Shown here piece by piece: positions 41,395-48,921 of a stretch of 64,000 nucleotides of DNA (positions are counted from its first letter, which is position 1; the number at the start of each line of letters is the position of its first letter). The translations under genes and the position numbers were made by a program. The stretch lies in contig JACPZX010000076.1 in assembly GCA_016195325.1 (NCBI GenBank), positions 28,084 to 92,083 on the forward strand, given 5' to 3'. Below the pieces are notes generated by a model. That model searched no databases. It was not told the origin of the DNA and worked only from the letters and a program-made list of their open reading frames with translations. The stretch is from Acidobacteriota bacterium (GTDB lineage Bacteria > Acidobacteriota > Polarisedimenticolia > JACPZX01).

Positions 41395-42324
41395 CTATCG
41401 GCCTTCGGAGGGCGCGAAGAGCGAGGTCGTGATGTAGCGCTCGCCGGTGTCGGCGAGGAGCACCACGATTGTCGCGCCGGCCGACTCCGGTCGCGCGGCG
41501 ACCGCCAGGGCGGCGTGGAGCGCGGCCCCCGAGGAGATGCCGGCGAGGATCCCCTCCTCGCGCGCGAGGCGCCTCGCGCCGTCGAACGCCTCGTCGTCCT
41601 CGACCACGATCACCTCGTCGAGGATGGCGCGATTGAGGACCTCGGGGATGAAGCCGATGCCGATCCCCGGCATCCTGTGCTGGCCCGCGGGGCGCCCCGA
41701 CAGGACGGCGGCGCCGGCCGGCTCGACGGCGACGACGCGGACCGACGGCTTGCGCGCTTTCAGCACCTCACCGACGCCGGTGATCGTTCCCCCTGTGCCG
41801 ACGGCCGACACGAACACGTCCACCAATCCGCCGGTGTCGCCCCAGATCTCGGTGCCGGTCGTGCGGCGGTGGACCTCGGGGTTCGCGGGGTTCCGGAACT
41901 GATCGAGAAGGACGGCCCCTGGCGTCTCGCGGGCGATCTGCCGCGCGCGCTCGATTGCGTCGGTCATGAGGATGCCGGGGGTGAGGATCACCTCGGCGCC
42001 GAGGTGCCGGAGCAGGGCGACGCGCTCCGTGGACATCGACGCGGGCATCGTGAGGATCAGGCGGTACCCGCGGATCGCGGCGGCGAAGGCGAGGCCGATG
42101 CCTGTGTTTCCGCCCGTCGCCTCGACGATCGTCCCGCCCGGCCTGAGGACGCCTCGCCTTTCGGCGTCCTCGATGAGGGCGATCCCGAGGCGGTCCTTCA
42201 CGCTGCCGCAGGGATTCCGCATCTCCAGCTTCGCGAGAACGCGGCCGGGGAGCCCGGCGGCGACGCGCCGGAGCTCGACCATCGGCGTGCGCCCGACGGT
42301 TTCGGTGAGATCGCCGGGGATCAT
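41395..42324 (-). CDS. cysK: Cysteine synthase (O-acetylserine sulfhydrylase)
   Basis: The 309-residue PLP enzyme makes cysteine from O-acetylserine and sulfide. The PLP lysine lies in 'NPCGSVKDRLG' (the usual second Gly is Cys), the substrate loop is 'EATGGNTGIGLAF', and the phosphate cup is 'VGTGGTITGVGEVL'. The length is normal. It opens a minus-strand run of metabolic genes. The related cystathionine beta-synthase group is a less likely alternative. Confidence 0.92.
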   Translation of the reverse strand: MIPGDLTETVGRTPMVELRRVAAGLPGRVLAKLEMRNPCGSVKDRLGIALIEDAERRGVLRPGGTIVEATGGNTGIGLAFAAAIRGYRLILTMPASMSTERVALLRHLGAEVILTPGILMTDAIERARQIARETPGAVLLDQFRNPANPEVHRRTTGTEIWGDTGGLVDVFVSAVGTGGTITGVGEVLKARKPSVRVVAVEPAGAAVLSGRPAGQHRMPGIGIGFIPEVLNRAILDEVIVVEDDEAFDGARRLAREEGILAGISSGAALHAALAVAARPESAGATIVVLLADTGERYITTSLFAPSEGR

Positions 42325-42352
42325 CGGCCCTCCATTCTCGCGACGCCCGCCG

Positions 42353-42724
42353 TCAATTCCCTGCGGGGAGCGCCCCTTCCTTAGACACGATGAGGACGGC
42401 GGTCCGCTGGGGGGCGCGCGTGCGGTGCTCGACCCCCTTCGGCACGGTGAAGCCGTGGCCCGCGGCCAGCTCCACGGTCCGTCCCTCGAGATCGACGAGG
42501 AGACGCCCCTCCACGACGTAGAAGAGCTCGTCCTCGCGGTCGTGGTGGTGCCAGTGGAACTCGCCCTGGACGACGGCGACCCTCACGAGCGACTCGTTGA
42601 CGCGGCAGAGGGCCTGGTTAGTCCAGTCTCCGCGGCACGCCGCGACGACGGCGGGGACGTCGACGAGCTCGAGCGCCTCGTACTTCGGCTCCAGGTTGAA
42701 GACGTACGGACGTGTCTCGGCCAT
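42353..42724 (-). CDS. Small cupin-domain protein
   Basis: The 123-residue single cupin shows the metal-binding pattern 'GEFHWHHHDREDELFYVVEG' and 'LAAGHGFTVPKGVEHR'. It is cytoplasmic. Similar proteins are often dioxygenase-like or sugar-binding; the substrate is not known. It sits 12 bases after the RidA gene in the same direction. Confidence 0.85.
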   Translation of the reverse strand: MAETRPYVFNLEPKYEALELVDVPAVVAACRGDWTNQALCRVNESLVRVAVVQGEFHWHHHDREDELFYVVEGRLLVDLEGRTVELAAGHGFTVPKGVEHRTRAPQRTAVLIVSKEGALPAGN

Positions 42725-42736
42725 GCTTCCTCCCGT

Positions 42737-43180
42737 TCAGTCGACTTCGGCGATGAGATCGATCTCGACGCAGGCGTTCAGCGGGAGCTGCGCGCCGTAC
42801 GACGTGCGCACGGGAGCGGCCGAAGCTCCGAAGACCTCGACGAGGAGATCGGTGGCGCCGTTCGCGACGAGGTGGTGCTCGGCGAAGCCGGGGGCGCCGT
42901 TCACGAGGACGGTCAGCTTAACGAGGCGGCGGACCCGGCCGAGGTCCTCGACCGCTCCCCGAAGCGTGCCCAGGAGATCGATGGCGACGCTCCGGGCCGC
43001 GGCGGTCGCTTCCTCTCTCGAGACCTCGGCGCCGACCTTCCCGGCCCAGGGAGCGCCGTTCTTCTTCGCGATGTGGCCGGAGAGGAAGACGAGAGGTCCC
43101 GATCGGACGGCGGCGAGGTACGAGCCGACGGAGGCGGTCGGCGGAGGGAGCGTGATTCCCAGTGCGTCGAGGCTCTTCAT
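42737..43180 (-). CDS. RidA-family (YjgF/L-PSP) protein
   Basis: The 147-residue protein has 'GPLVFLSGHIAKKNG', 'KLTVLVNGAPGFAEHHLVAN' and 'PVRTSYGAQLPLNACVEID', the last with the Arg that binds the carboxylate of imine substrates in RidA. This branch (YjgF/chorismate-mutase-like long form) hydrolyses reactive enamines/imines from PLP enzymes, fitting its place near cysK. It overlaps phzF by 4 bases. Confidence 0.9.
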   Translation of the reverse strand: MKSLDALGITLPPPTASVGSYLAAVRSGPLVFLSGHIAKKNGAPWAGKVGAEVSREEATAAARSVAIDLLGTLRGAVEDLGRVRRLVKLTVLVNGAPGFAEHHLVANGATDLLVEVFGASAAPVRTSYGAQLPLNACVEIDLIAEVD

Positions 43181-43968
43181 GCGAGGATCTCCGCGCGCAT
43201 CACCGTGACCGCCTGCCCGGAGATGAGGACGCGGTCTGAGGCGAGCTCGACCTTGAGGACGCCGCCGCGCGAGGAGAGCTGCCGCGCCGTCATCTTCGAT
43301 TTGCCGAGGCGCGCGCCCCAGAAAGGCGCCAGACAGGAGTGTGCCGATCCCGTGACGGGGTCCTCATCGACGCCGGCGGCGGGGGCGAAGAAGCGCGAGA
43401 CGAAGTCGAAGTCGGGGGTCGCCGAGCGGCTCGTGACGATGACGCCGCGGGCGGGGAGGTGGGCGAACCCGCGAATGTCGGGATCGAGCGCGCGAACCGC
43501 CTCCTCGCTCTCGAGCTCGACGAGGTAGTCGAAGCGGCTCTTGGCCACATGGCGTGCGGGCGCGCGCAGCGATTCGAGGAGCTTCGCGGGAGGATCCACC
43601 TCGGCGGCCGGCGTCGCGGGGAAGTTCATCTCGATCCACTCCCCCTTGAGGTCCGCCGTGAGGAGGCCGCTCTTCGTCTCGAACCGCGCCTGCTCGGTGC
43701 GCGGCAGGTGGCCCCCCTCCCACAGGGCGTGGGCGGCGGCGAGCGTCGCGTGGCCGCAGAGCTCCATTTCGACCGTCGGCGTGAACCAGCGGAGGCCGAA
43801 GCCCCGGCTCTGCGGGATCACGAAGGCCGTCTCCGCGAGGTTCATCTCGCGCGCGACGTGCTGCATCCACGCGACGTCGCGCTCGCGCGCGAGGATGCAG
43901 ACCCCCGCGGGGTTGCCGGCGAAGGGCGCGGCCGTGAAGGCATCGATCTGAACGATGGGTGTCGACAT
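43177..43968 (-). CDS. PhzF-family isomerase
   Basis: The 263-residue protein shows the diaminopimelate-epimerase-like fold of PhzF: 'IDAFTAAPFAGNPAGVC', the catalytic Glu in 'REMNLAETAFV', 'FTPTVEMELCGHATLAAAH' and 'DPVTGSAHSCLAPFW'. PhzF isomerises a phenazine precursor, but most stand-alone homologs have unknown substrates, and no phenazine genes are present. It overlaps ridA downstream. Confidence 0.92.
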   Translation of the reverse strand: MSTPIVQIDAFTAAPFAGNPAGVCILARERDVAWMQHVAREMNLAETAFVIPQSRGFGLRWFTPTVEMELCGHATLAAAHALWEGGHLPRTEQARFETKSGLLTADLKGEWIEMNFPATPAAEVDPPAKLLESLRAPARHVAKSRFDYLVELESEEAVRALDPDIRGFAHLPARGVIVTSRSATPDFDFVSRFFAPAAGVDEDPVTGSAHSCLAPFWGARLGKSKMTARQLSSRGGVLKVELASDRVLISGQAVTVMRAEILA

Positions 43969-43981
43969 GTCCCCTCCTTTC

Positions 43982-44284
43982 TCACCACGCCGAGCGAAAC
44001 TGGCGCTTCACCTCGGCGATGCGTTTTTCCTCCCGGCGGTAGAACGTCCACTGCCGGATTCTCTTCCCCTTCAGGAGCCCCGCGTGCACGAGGATCCTGA
44101 GGTGCTCGCTGGCCGTCGGCTGGCTCACGCCGAGCTTCTCGGCGATGCGAAGGCCGCAGACGCCGTCCCGAACAAGATCTCCGTAGACCTGGGGCTCGAA
44201 GTGCGATCGGGGCGCCTTGAGCCAGTTGAGAATCTGGAGGCGCCTCTCGTTCGAGAGGGCTTTGATGACGTAGGCACTTAGCAT
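43982..44284 (-). CDS. ArsR-family transcriptional regulator
   Basis: The 100-residue winged-helix protein has 'IKALSNERRLQILNWLK' and the recognition helix 'LGVSQPTASEHLRILVHAGL', followed by the wing 'KRIRQWTFYRREEKRI'. The usual metal-binding Cys motif of arsenic sensors is absent (one Cys only), so the inducer may be something else. It precedes phzF by 13 bases, so it probably controls the phzF-ridA-cupin-cysK run and itself. Confidence 0.88.
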   Translation of the reverse strand: MLSAYVIKALSNERRLQILNWLKAPRSHFEPQVYGDLVRDGVCGLRIAEKLGVSQPTASEHLRILVHAGLLKGKRIRQWTFYRREEKRIAEVKRQFRSAW

Positions 44285-44320
44285 ATTGGCTAATTTGCCA
44301 CATGGCTAAGTTCTTGTCAA
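44277..44320 (-). promoter_or_regulatory. arsR-type promoter and operator
   Basis: Two imperfect inverted arms (44277-44290 and 44297-44310; shared CTTAGC and TGGC parts) flank a short A/T-rich centre and cover the ArsR start codon. A perfect -35 TTGACA lies on the minus strand at 44315-44320. A dimeric ArsR bound here would block its own transcription. Confidence 0.55.
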
Positions 44321-44377
44321 GGGCCGGGCGGGCCGTTCCGTTGACCGGCGGCTCCCGCGGGCCCTAGTCTGGCGGCG

Positions 44378-44977
44378 ATGACCGAGCCGTCGTGGGTCCA
44401 ACCCGCCCTCTTCCTCGTCCCCGGCCTCGTCCTGATGGCCGCGATCCTCGTCCTCCTGCGCATCAGGCTCCGCGGGAAGATCGCCCCCCTCGAGCAGGCG
44501 CTCGACGGCGGCCAGGCGGAGATCTCCGGTGTCCTCGCGCCGACCCTCAGCGGGCGCTTCCGCGATCGCGAGGCGTCGTTCCGGCTGACGCCGGGTGGGA
44601 AGAACCGGCCACCCCGGTTCGCCATCCGCCTCGCGTGCCCGGAATCCGTGGCCTTCGACATCCGTCGGGAGGACCTCGGCACGAAGCTCGCGAAGCGGCT
44701 CCACCTCATGAGCGACGTCGAGATCGGCGATCCGGTACTCGACGCGAAGCTCGTCTTTTCGTCGAAGGAGCCCGACGCGCTCGTCCGCCTCATGTCCGCG
44801 GCCGAGCCCAAGGCGGCCGTCGCGTCGCTGCTTCTCGATCTCGCCGTCGATCGCCTCGCGTTCGAAGGGGAGCTGCTCGTCGCAGAGCATGTCCGCTACG
44901 GCGACGGGGATCTCGACCCTTCGCGCGTCCGCCAGGTCCTCGAGCGGATGGAGATCGTCGCGCGGGCCCTCCCGTAG
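44378..44977 (+). CDS. Hypothetical protein with one membrane helix
   Basis: The 199-residue protein has one N-terminal helix ('PALFLVPGLVLMAAILVLL') and a soluble domain of alternating strands ('SGRFRDREASFRLTPGGKN', 'VFSSKEPDALVRLMSAAE'). I do not recognise a family. A TTGACC at 44341 with TAGTCT 18 bases on may be its promoter. It faces the same way as the M16 peptidases. Confidence 0.55.
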   Translation: MTEPSWVQPALFLVPGLVLMAAILVLLRIRLRGKIAPLEQALDGGQAEISGVLAPTLSGRFRDREASFRLTPGGKNRPPRFAIRLACPESVAFDIRREDLGTKLAKRLHLMSDVEIGDPVLDAKLVFSSKEPDALVRLMSAAEPKAAVASLLLDLAVDRLAFEGELLVAEHVRYGDGDLDPSRVRQVLERMEIVARALP

Positions 44978-44978
44978 G

Positions 44979-44984
44979 TATAAT
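44979..44984 (+). promoter_or_regulatory. TATAAT -10 element upstream of the M16 peptidase pair
   Basis: A perfect TATAAT directly follows the stop codon of the previous gene and lies 59 bases before the ATG at 45044. No clear -35 hexamer is seen. Confidence 0.4.
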
Positions 44985-45043
44985 GGCCCCTTCCGGATCA
45001 CGGTCCCGCCCCGCCACAAACTCGTCCTCCAAGAGGTGACGTG

Positions 45044-46606
45044 ATGCACATCGCTCCACGCAGGATCCCCGGGCGCGCGGTCGCCGGGACGGCGCTCGGG
45101 CTCCTGGCCCTCGCGCTGCTCTTCGCCGCCCCCGCCCCCGCCGAGGCGCAGAGCCTCGGCGAGTTCGAGAAGAACGTGACGGTTCACACGCTGGCCAACG
45201 GATGGACCTTCATCATCGTCGAGCGGCCCGTCGCCCCGGTCTTCACCTTCGCGACGTACGTCGACGTCGGCAGCGCCCAGGAGGTGCCGGGGATCACCGG
45301 CATCGCGCACATGTTCGAGCACATGGCGTTCAAGGGGACCGAGAAGATCGGGACGAGTGATTTCGAGAAGGAGAAGGTCGCTCTCGCGAAGATCGAGACG
45401 ACCTACAGGGCCTACGACACCGAGCGCCGGAGCGCGAAACCCGATGCCGCGAAGCTCAAGGATCTCGAGAAGTCCTGGAACGACGCTCAGGACGAGGCCG
45501 AGAAGTTCGTCGTGAAGAACGAGTTCGACGAGATCATCGACACGCAGGGCGGCGTGGGACTCAACGCCGGCACGAGCAACGACTCGACCGTCTACTTCTA
45601 CTCCCTCCCGGCGAACAAGCTCGAGCTGTGGGCGTACCTCGAGTCGGATCGTTTCATGAGGCCGGTGTTCCGCGAGTTCTACAAGGAGCGCGACGTCGTC
45701 AAGGAGGAGCGGCGCATGCGCACCGAGAGCCAGCCGGTCGGGCGCCTCTTCGAGCAGTTCCTGGCCGCGGCCTACATCGCGCACCCGTACGGCATGCCCG
45801 TCGTCGGCTACATGAGCGATCTGAACGCCTTCTCGCTCACGGACGCCGAGGCCTTCTACAAGAAGTACTACGTGCCGGCGAACATCACGACCGCGATCGT
45901 CGGCGACGTGAAGGCCGCCGAAGTGATCCCCATGATCGAGAAGTACTTCGGCAGGATTCCGAAGGGGGAGCAGCCCCCTCCCGTCCGCACCGTCGAGCCG
46001 CCGCAGAACGGCGAGAGGATGGTCCGGCTCAAGGACCCGGCGCAGCCCGTCTACCTGGAGGGCTACCACATCCCCGGCGTCAACAATCCCGACGACGAGG
46101 TGTACGACGCGATGGCGACGATCCTGGGCGGCGGGCGCACGTCGCGCCTGTACCGCGGCCTCGTGAGGGACAAGCAGATCGCGTCAGTCATCCAGGCTTT
46201 CCCCGGATTCCCGGACGGGAAGTACCCGAGCCTCTTCGCCGTCTTCGCCTTCCCGGCGAAGGGCCACACGACCGACGAGGTGCGCGACGCGATCCACGGC
46301 GAGCTCGACAGGCTCCGCAAGGAGGACGTCAGCGACGCCGAGCTCGCGATGGTCAAGGCCCGCGCCAAGGCCGATCTGATCCGGAGCCTCGCGAGCAACG
46401 GTGGGCTGGCGCAGAACCTCAGCCAGAACCAGGCGCTCTCCGGCGATTGGCGCGAGCTGTTCCGGGGCGTCGACCGGCTCGACAAGGTCACCAAGGCCGA
46501 CATCAAGAGGGTGGCGAACACGACCTTCCTCGAGACGAACCGGACGGTCGGCATCATCGAGACGACGGGCAGCGCGGCCTCCAGGCCGGCGCCGGCCGGG
46601 GAGTAG
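45044..46606 (+). CDS. M16-family zinc peptidase, catalytic subunit
   Basis: The 520-residue exported protein has a signal peptide ending in 'APAPAEAQS'. The inverted zinc motif HxxEH is present as 'AHMFEHMAFKGT', with the distal Glu expected in the helix after the insertion. An unusual charged insertion of about 75 residues ('DTERRSAKPDAAKLKDLEKS') separates the motif from the strand carrying 'GGVGLNAGTSNDSTVYFYSL'. ATG 45044 sits 7 bases behind AGAGG. It pairs with the next gene, as bacterial M16 enzymes often do, to degrade peptides in the periplasm. Confidence 0.93.
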   Translation: MHIAPRRIPGRAVAGTALGLLALALLFAAPAPAEAQSLGEFEKNVTVHTLANGWTFIIVERPVAPVFTFATYVDVGSAQEVPGITGIAHMFEHMAFKGTEKIGTSDFEKEKVALAKIETTYRAYDTERRSAKPDAAKLKDLEKSWNDAQDEAEKFVVKNEFDEIIDTQGGVGLNAGTSNDSTVYFYSLPANKLELWAYLESDRFMRPVFREFYKERDVVKEERRMRTESQPVGRLFEQFLAAAYIAHPYGMPVVGYMSDLNAFSLTDAEAFYKKYYVPANITTAIVGDVKAAEVIPMIEKYFGRIPKGEQPPPVRTVEPPQNGERMVRLKDPAQPVYLEGYHIPGVNNPDDEVYDAMATILGGGRTSRLYRGLVRDKQIASVIQAFPGFPDGKYPSLFAVFAFPAKGHTTDEVRDAIHGELDRLRKEDVSDAELAMVKARAKADLIRSLASNGGLAQNLSQNQALSGDWRELFRGVDRLDKVTKADIKRVANTTFLETNRTVGIIETTGSAASRPAPAGE

Positions 46607-46614
46607 GAGCGAAC

Positions 46615-48816
46615 ATGACGACGATGCACACCACGAAGAAGATCGTCCTCGCGGCCGGGCTGCTCGCCGCGGCGGCGGCTTTCCTGGCCGCGACGCCCGG
46701 CGCGCTCGCCCAGGCCACCGACTGGAAGCAGATCAAGTCGCCGGCCCTCAAGTCGTTCGCCATCCCGAGCCCCGAGCGCTACGTCATGAAGAACGGGGTC
46801 GTCGTGATGCTCTTCGAGGATCACGAGCTGCCGCTCATCGACGTCACCGCCCGGGTTCACACCGGCGGCAAGCTCGAGCCGGCCGACAGGACGGGCCTCG
46901 CCGGGATCACCGGCACCGTCATGCGCACCGGAGGCGCGAAGGGGAAATCCGGCGACGAGATCGACGACTGGCTCGACGCGCGCGGCGCGCGCATCGAGAC
47001 GTCCATCTCGAACGAGGCGGGCTCCGCCTCCGCCTCGTGCCTCAAGGGCGATTTCCCGGACGTCGTGCAGCTCTTCGCCGACGTCCTCCGCGCCCCGTCG
47101 TTCGACGAGGCGAAGCTGAAGGTCGCGAAGAACCAGGCGATGAGCGCCATCTCGCGGCGCAACGACAACCCGATGGGGATCATGTTCCGCGAGGGGAACC
47201 GCCTCGTGTACGGGCCGGACAGCCCGTACGCCCGGAACCCAGAGTACGCCACGATCTCGGCGATCTCCCAGGCGGATCTGAAGGCCTTCCACGCGAAGTA
47301 CTACATGCCGAACCGGCTCCTGATCGGCGTGACGGGCGACTTCGACTCGAAGGAAATGAAGGCGCAGCTCGAGAGGGTCTTCGGCGACTGGGCGAAGGGC
47401 CCCGAGTTCAAGGACCCCGAGGCCGCCTACCAGAAGGCGCCGAAGCCCGGGTACTACCGGGTCGTGAAGAGCGACATGACGCAGTCCGACGTCATCATGG
47501 GGCACCTCGGCGTCCGCCAGGACAACCCCGACCTGTTCGCCATCGAAGTGATGAACGAGGTCCTCTCCGGCTCATTCGCGTCGCGGCTCTTCACGAACGT
47601 CCGCACCAAGAAGGGTCTCGCCTACGCCGTGCGGGGCTCGATGGACGGTGAGTTCGACCACCCCGGCACCTTCAACGTGTGGGTGACGACGAAGACCGAG
47701 ACGACCGGCGCCGCGATCGACGCCCTGCTCGAGGAGGTGGACGGCATCGTGAACCGCCCCGCCACCGAGGACGAGGTCACGAAGGCGAAGCAGTCGATCC
47801 TCAACTCGTTCATCTTCAATTACGACTCGCGCGCCAAGGTCATGCGCCAGCAGCTCACGTACGAGTACTACGGCTACCCGCGCGATTTCCTGGCAAGGTT
47901 CAAGGAGAACATCGAGAAGGTCACGACGCCCGACGTGGCGCGCGTGGCGAAGCAGTACGTCCACAAGAGCGATCTCGCGATCCTCGTCGTCGGGAAGAAG
48001 GACGGTCTCGACAAGCCCCTCGAGTCGTACGGCAAGATCGCCGATCTCGACATCGCCATCCCCGAGTCTTCCTCGGCGGGAACCGCCGTCGCAGCGGCCC
48101 CCGGGGTCAGCGACGCCGAGGCGGCCTCGAAGGGGGCGGCGCTCGTCACGAAGGCGGTCGGGGCGCTGGGCGGCGCCGAGAAGGTGGACGCCATCAAGAG
48201 CCTCCGCATCGTCGAGCAGTCGAACGTGAGCACCCCCCGGGGGGAGATGAACCTGAAGGGGACGCGCACCTTCGTCTATCCCGACAAGGTGCGCCAGGAG
48301 ATGACGACGCCGATGGGCCCGGTGACGTTGGTGGCGACGCCGGGAGACGCTTTCATGAGCGGGCCCATGGGGGTGCGGCAGCTGCCCGACTCCCAGCGCG
48401 CCGAGATGCTGAAGGCGCTCAAGCGGAGCCCGCTCCTCCTTTTCCGCCACCGGGCGGAGCCGACCTTCTCGGCGAAGTTCGGCGGCACCGCGGACGTCGA
48501 CTCGGTGAAGGCCGATCTCCTCAACGTCACGTACGAGGGGGAGACGATCCGGCTCTTCCTCGATCCGGTGACGGGCCGCGTCCTGCGGGCCGCGTCGAAG
48601 GGCCCCGGGCCCGGCGGCGCCCCCGCCGATCTTCTCGCCTCGTACTCCGACTACCGCGACGTGTCGGGGATTCCCTTCCCGTACGTCACGAAGATCACCG
48701 TCGACGGAGAGCCGCTCTCCTCGACGACCGCCGAGGAGATCTCGGTGAACGTCACCGTGGACGACTCCCAGTTCACGAAGCCCGCCGGCGCGGCGTCGCC
48801 GAGCGGCGGGAACTGA
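46615..48816 (+). CDS. M16-family non-catalytic partner with a C-terminal LolA-like domain
   Basis: The 733-residue exported protein has a signal peptide (about 1-38). The M16 fold is complete, but where HxxEH should be it reads 'AGITGTVMRTGG', so zinc cannot bind: this is the substrate-holding partner. Residues about 500-720 form a separate beta-rich domain ('NVSTPRGEMNLKGTRTFVYP', 'YSDYRDVSGIPFPYVTKI') like outer-membrane lipoprotein-carrier folds. The 8-base spacing to the catalytic gene implies co-translation. Confidence 0.9.
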   Translation: MTTMHTTKKIVLAAGLLAAAAAFLAATPGALAQATDWKQIKSPALKSFAIPSPERYVMKNGVVVMLFEDHELPLIDVTARVHTGGKLEPADRTGLAGITGTVMRTGGAKGKSGDEIDDWLDARGARIETSISNEAGSASASCLKGDFPDVVQLFADVLRAPSFDEAKLKVAKNQAMSAISRRNDNPMGIMFREGNRLVYGPDSPYARNPEYATISAISQADLKAFHAKYYMPNRLLIGVTGDFDSKEMKAQLERVFGDWAKGPEFKDPEAAYQKAPKPGYYRVVKSDMTQSDVIMGHLGVRQDNPDLFAIEVMNEVLSGSFASRLFTNVRTKKGLAYAVRGSMDGEFDHPGTFNVWVTTKTETTGAAIDALLEEVDGIVNRPATEDEVTKAKQSILNSFIFNYDSRAKVMRQQLTYEYYGYPRDFLARFKENIEKVTTPDVARVAKQYVHKSDLAILVVGKKDGLDKPLESYGKIADLDIAIPESSSAGTAVAAAPGVSDAEAASKGAALVTKAVGALGGAEKVDAIKSLRIVEQSNVSTPRGEMNLKGTRTFVYPDKVRQEMTTPMGPVTLVATPGDAFMSGPMGVRQLPDSQRAEMLKALKRSPLLLFRHRAEPTFSAKFGGTADVDSVKADLLNVTYEGETIRLFLDPVTGRVLRAASKGPGPGGAPADLLASYSDYRDVSGIPFPYVTKITVDGEPLSSTTAEEISVNVTVDDSQFTKPAGAASPSGGN

Positions 48817-48832
48817 TCGCGATCTGAAGTCC

Positions 48833-48862
48833 GTCCGGGGGCGGAGCGCTCCGCCCCCGGAC
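48833..48862. terminator. Strong palindromic hairpin after the M16 operon
   Basis: The 30 bases are a perfect palindrome (arms GTCCGGGGGCGGAG and its complement with a CG centre). It lies 17 bases after the M16 stop and before the next promoter. No T tract follows, so it may act as a terminator or as mRNA end protection. Confidence 0.55.
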
Positions 48863-48907
48863 TCGTCCCGCACGCTCCCCCGACGCCACGTGGACCGGGG
48901 ACCCGGC

Positions 48908-48913
48908 TATAAT
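48908..48913 (+). promoter_or_regulatory. TATAAT -10 element, leaderless-type, for the kinase-TonB gene
   Basis: TATAAT ends 8 bases before the ATG at 48922, so transcription should start within 1-3 bases of the start codon. There is no ribosome-binding site, which fits a leaderless mRNA. Confidence 0.5.
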
Positions 48914-48921
48914 CGCGCCCG

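Noticed and set aside
41395-42324. Cystathionine beta-synthase instead of cysteine synthase
   Set aside because: There is no N-terminal haem domain or C-terminal CBS pair, and the length and motifs match cysteine synthase better.
44979-45043. A sigma-54 site before the M16 genes
   Set aside because: No GG-N10-GC arrangement with the flanking consensus is present; only a TATAAT is seen.
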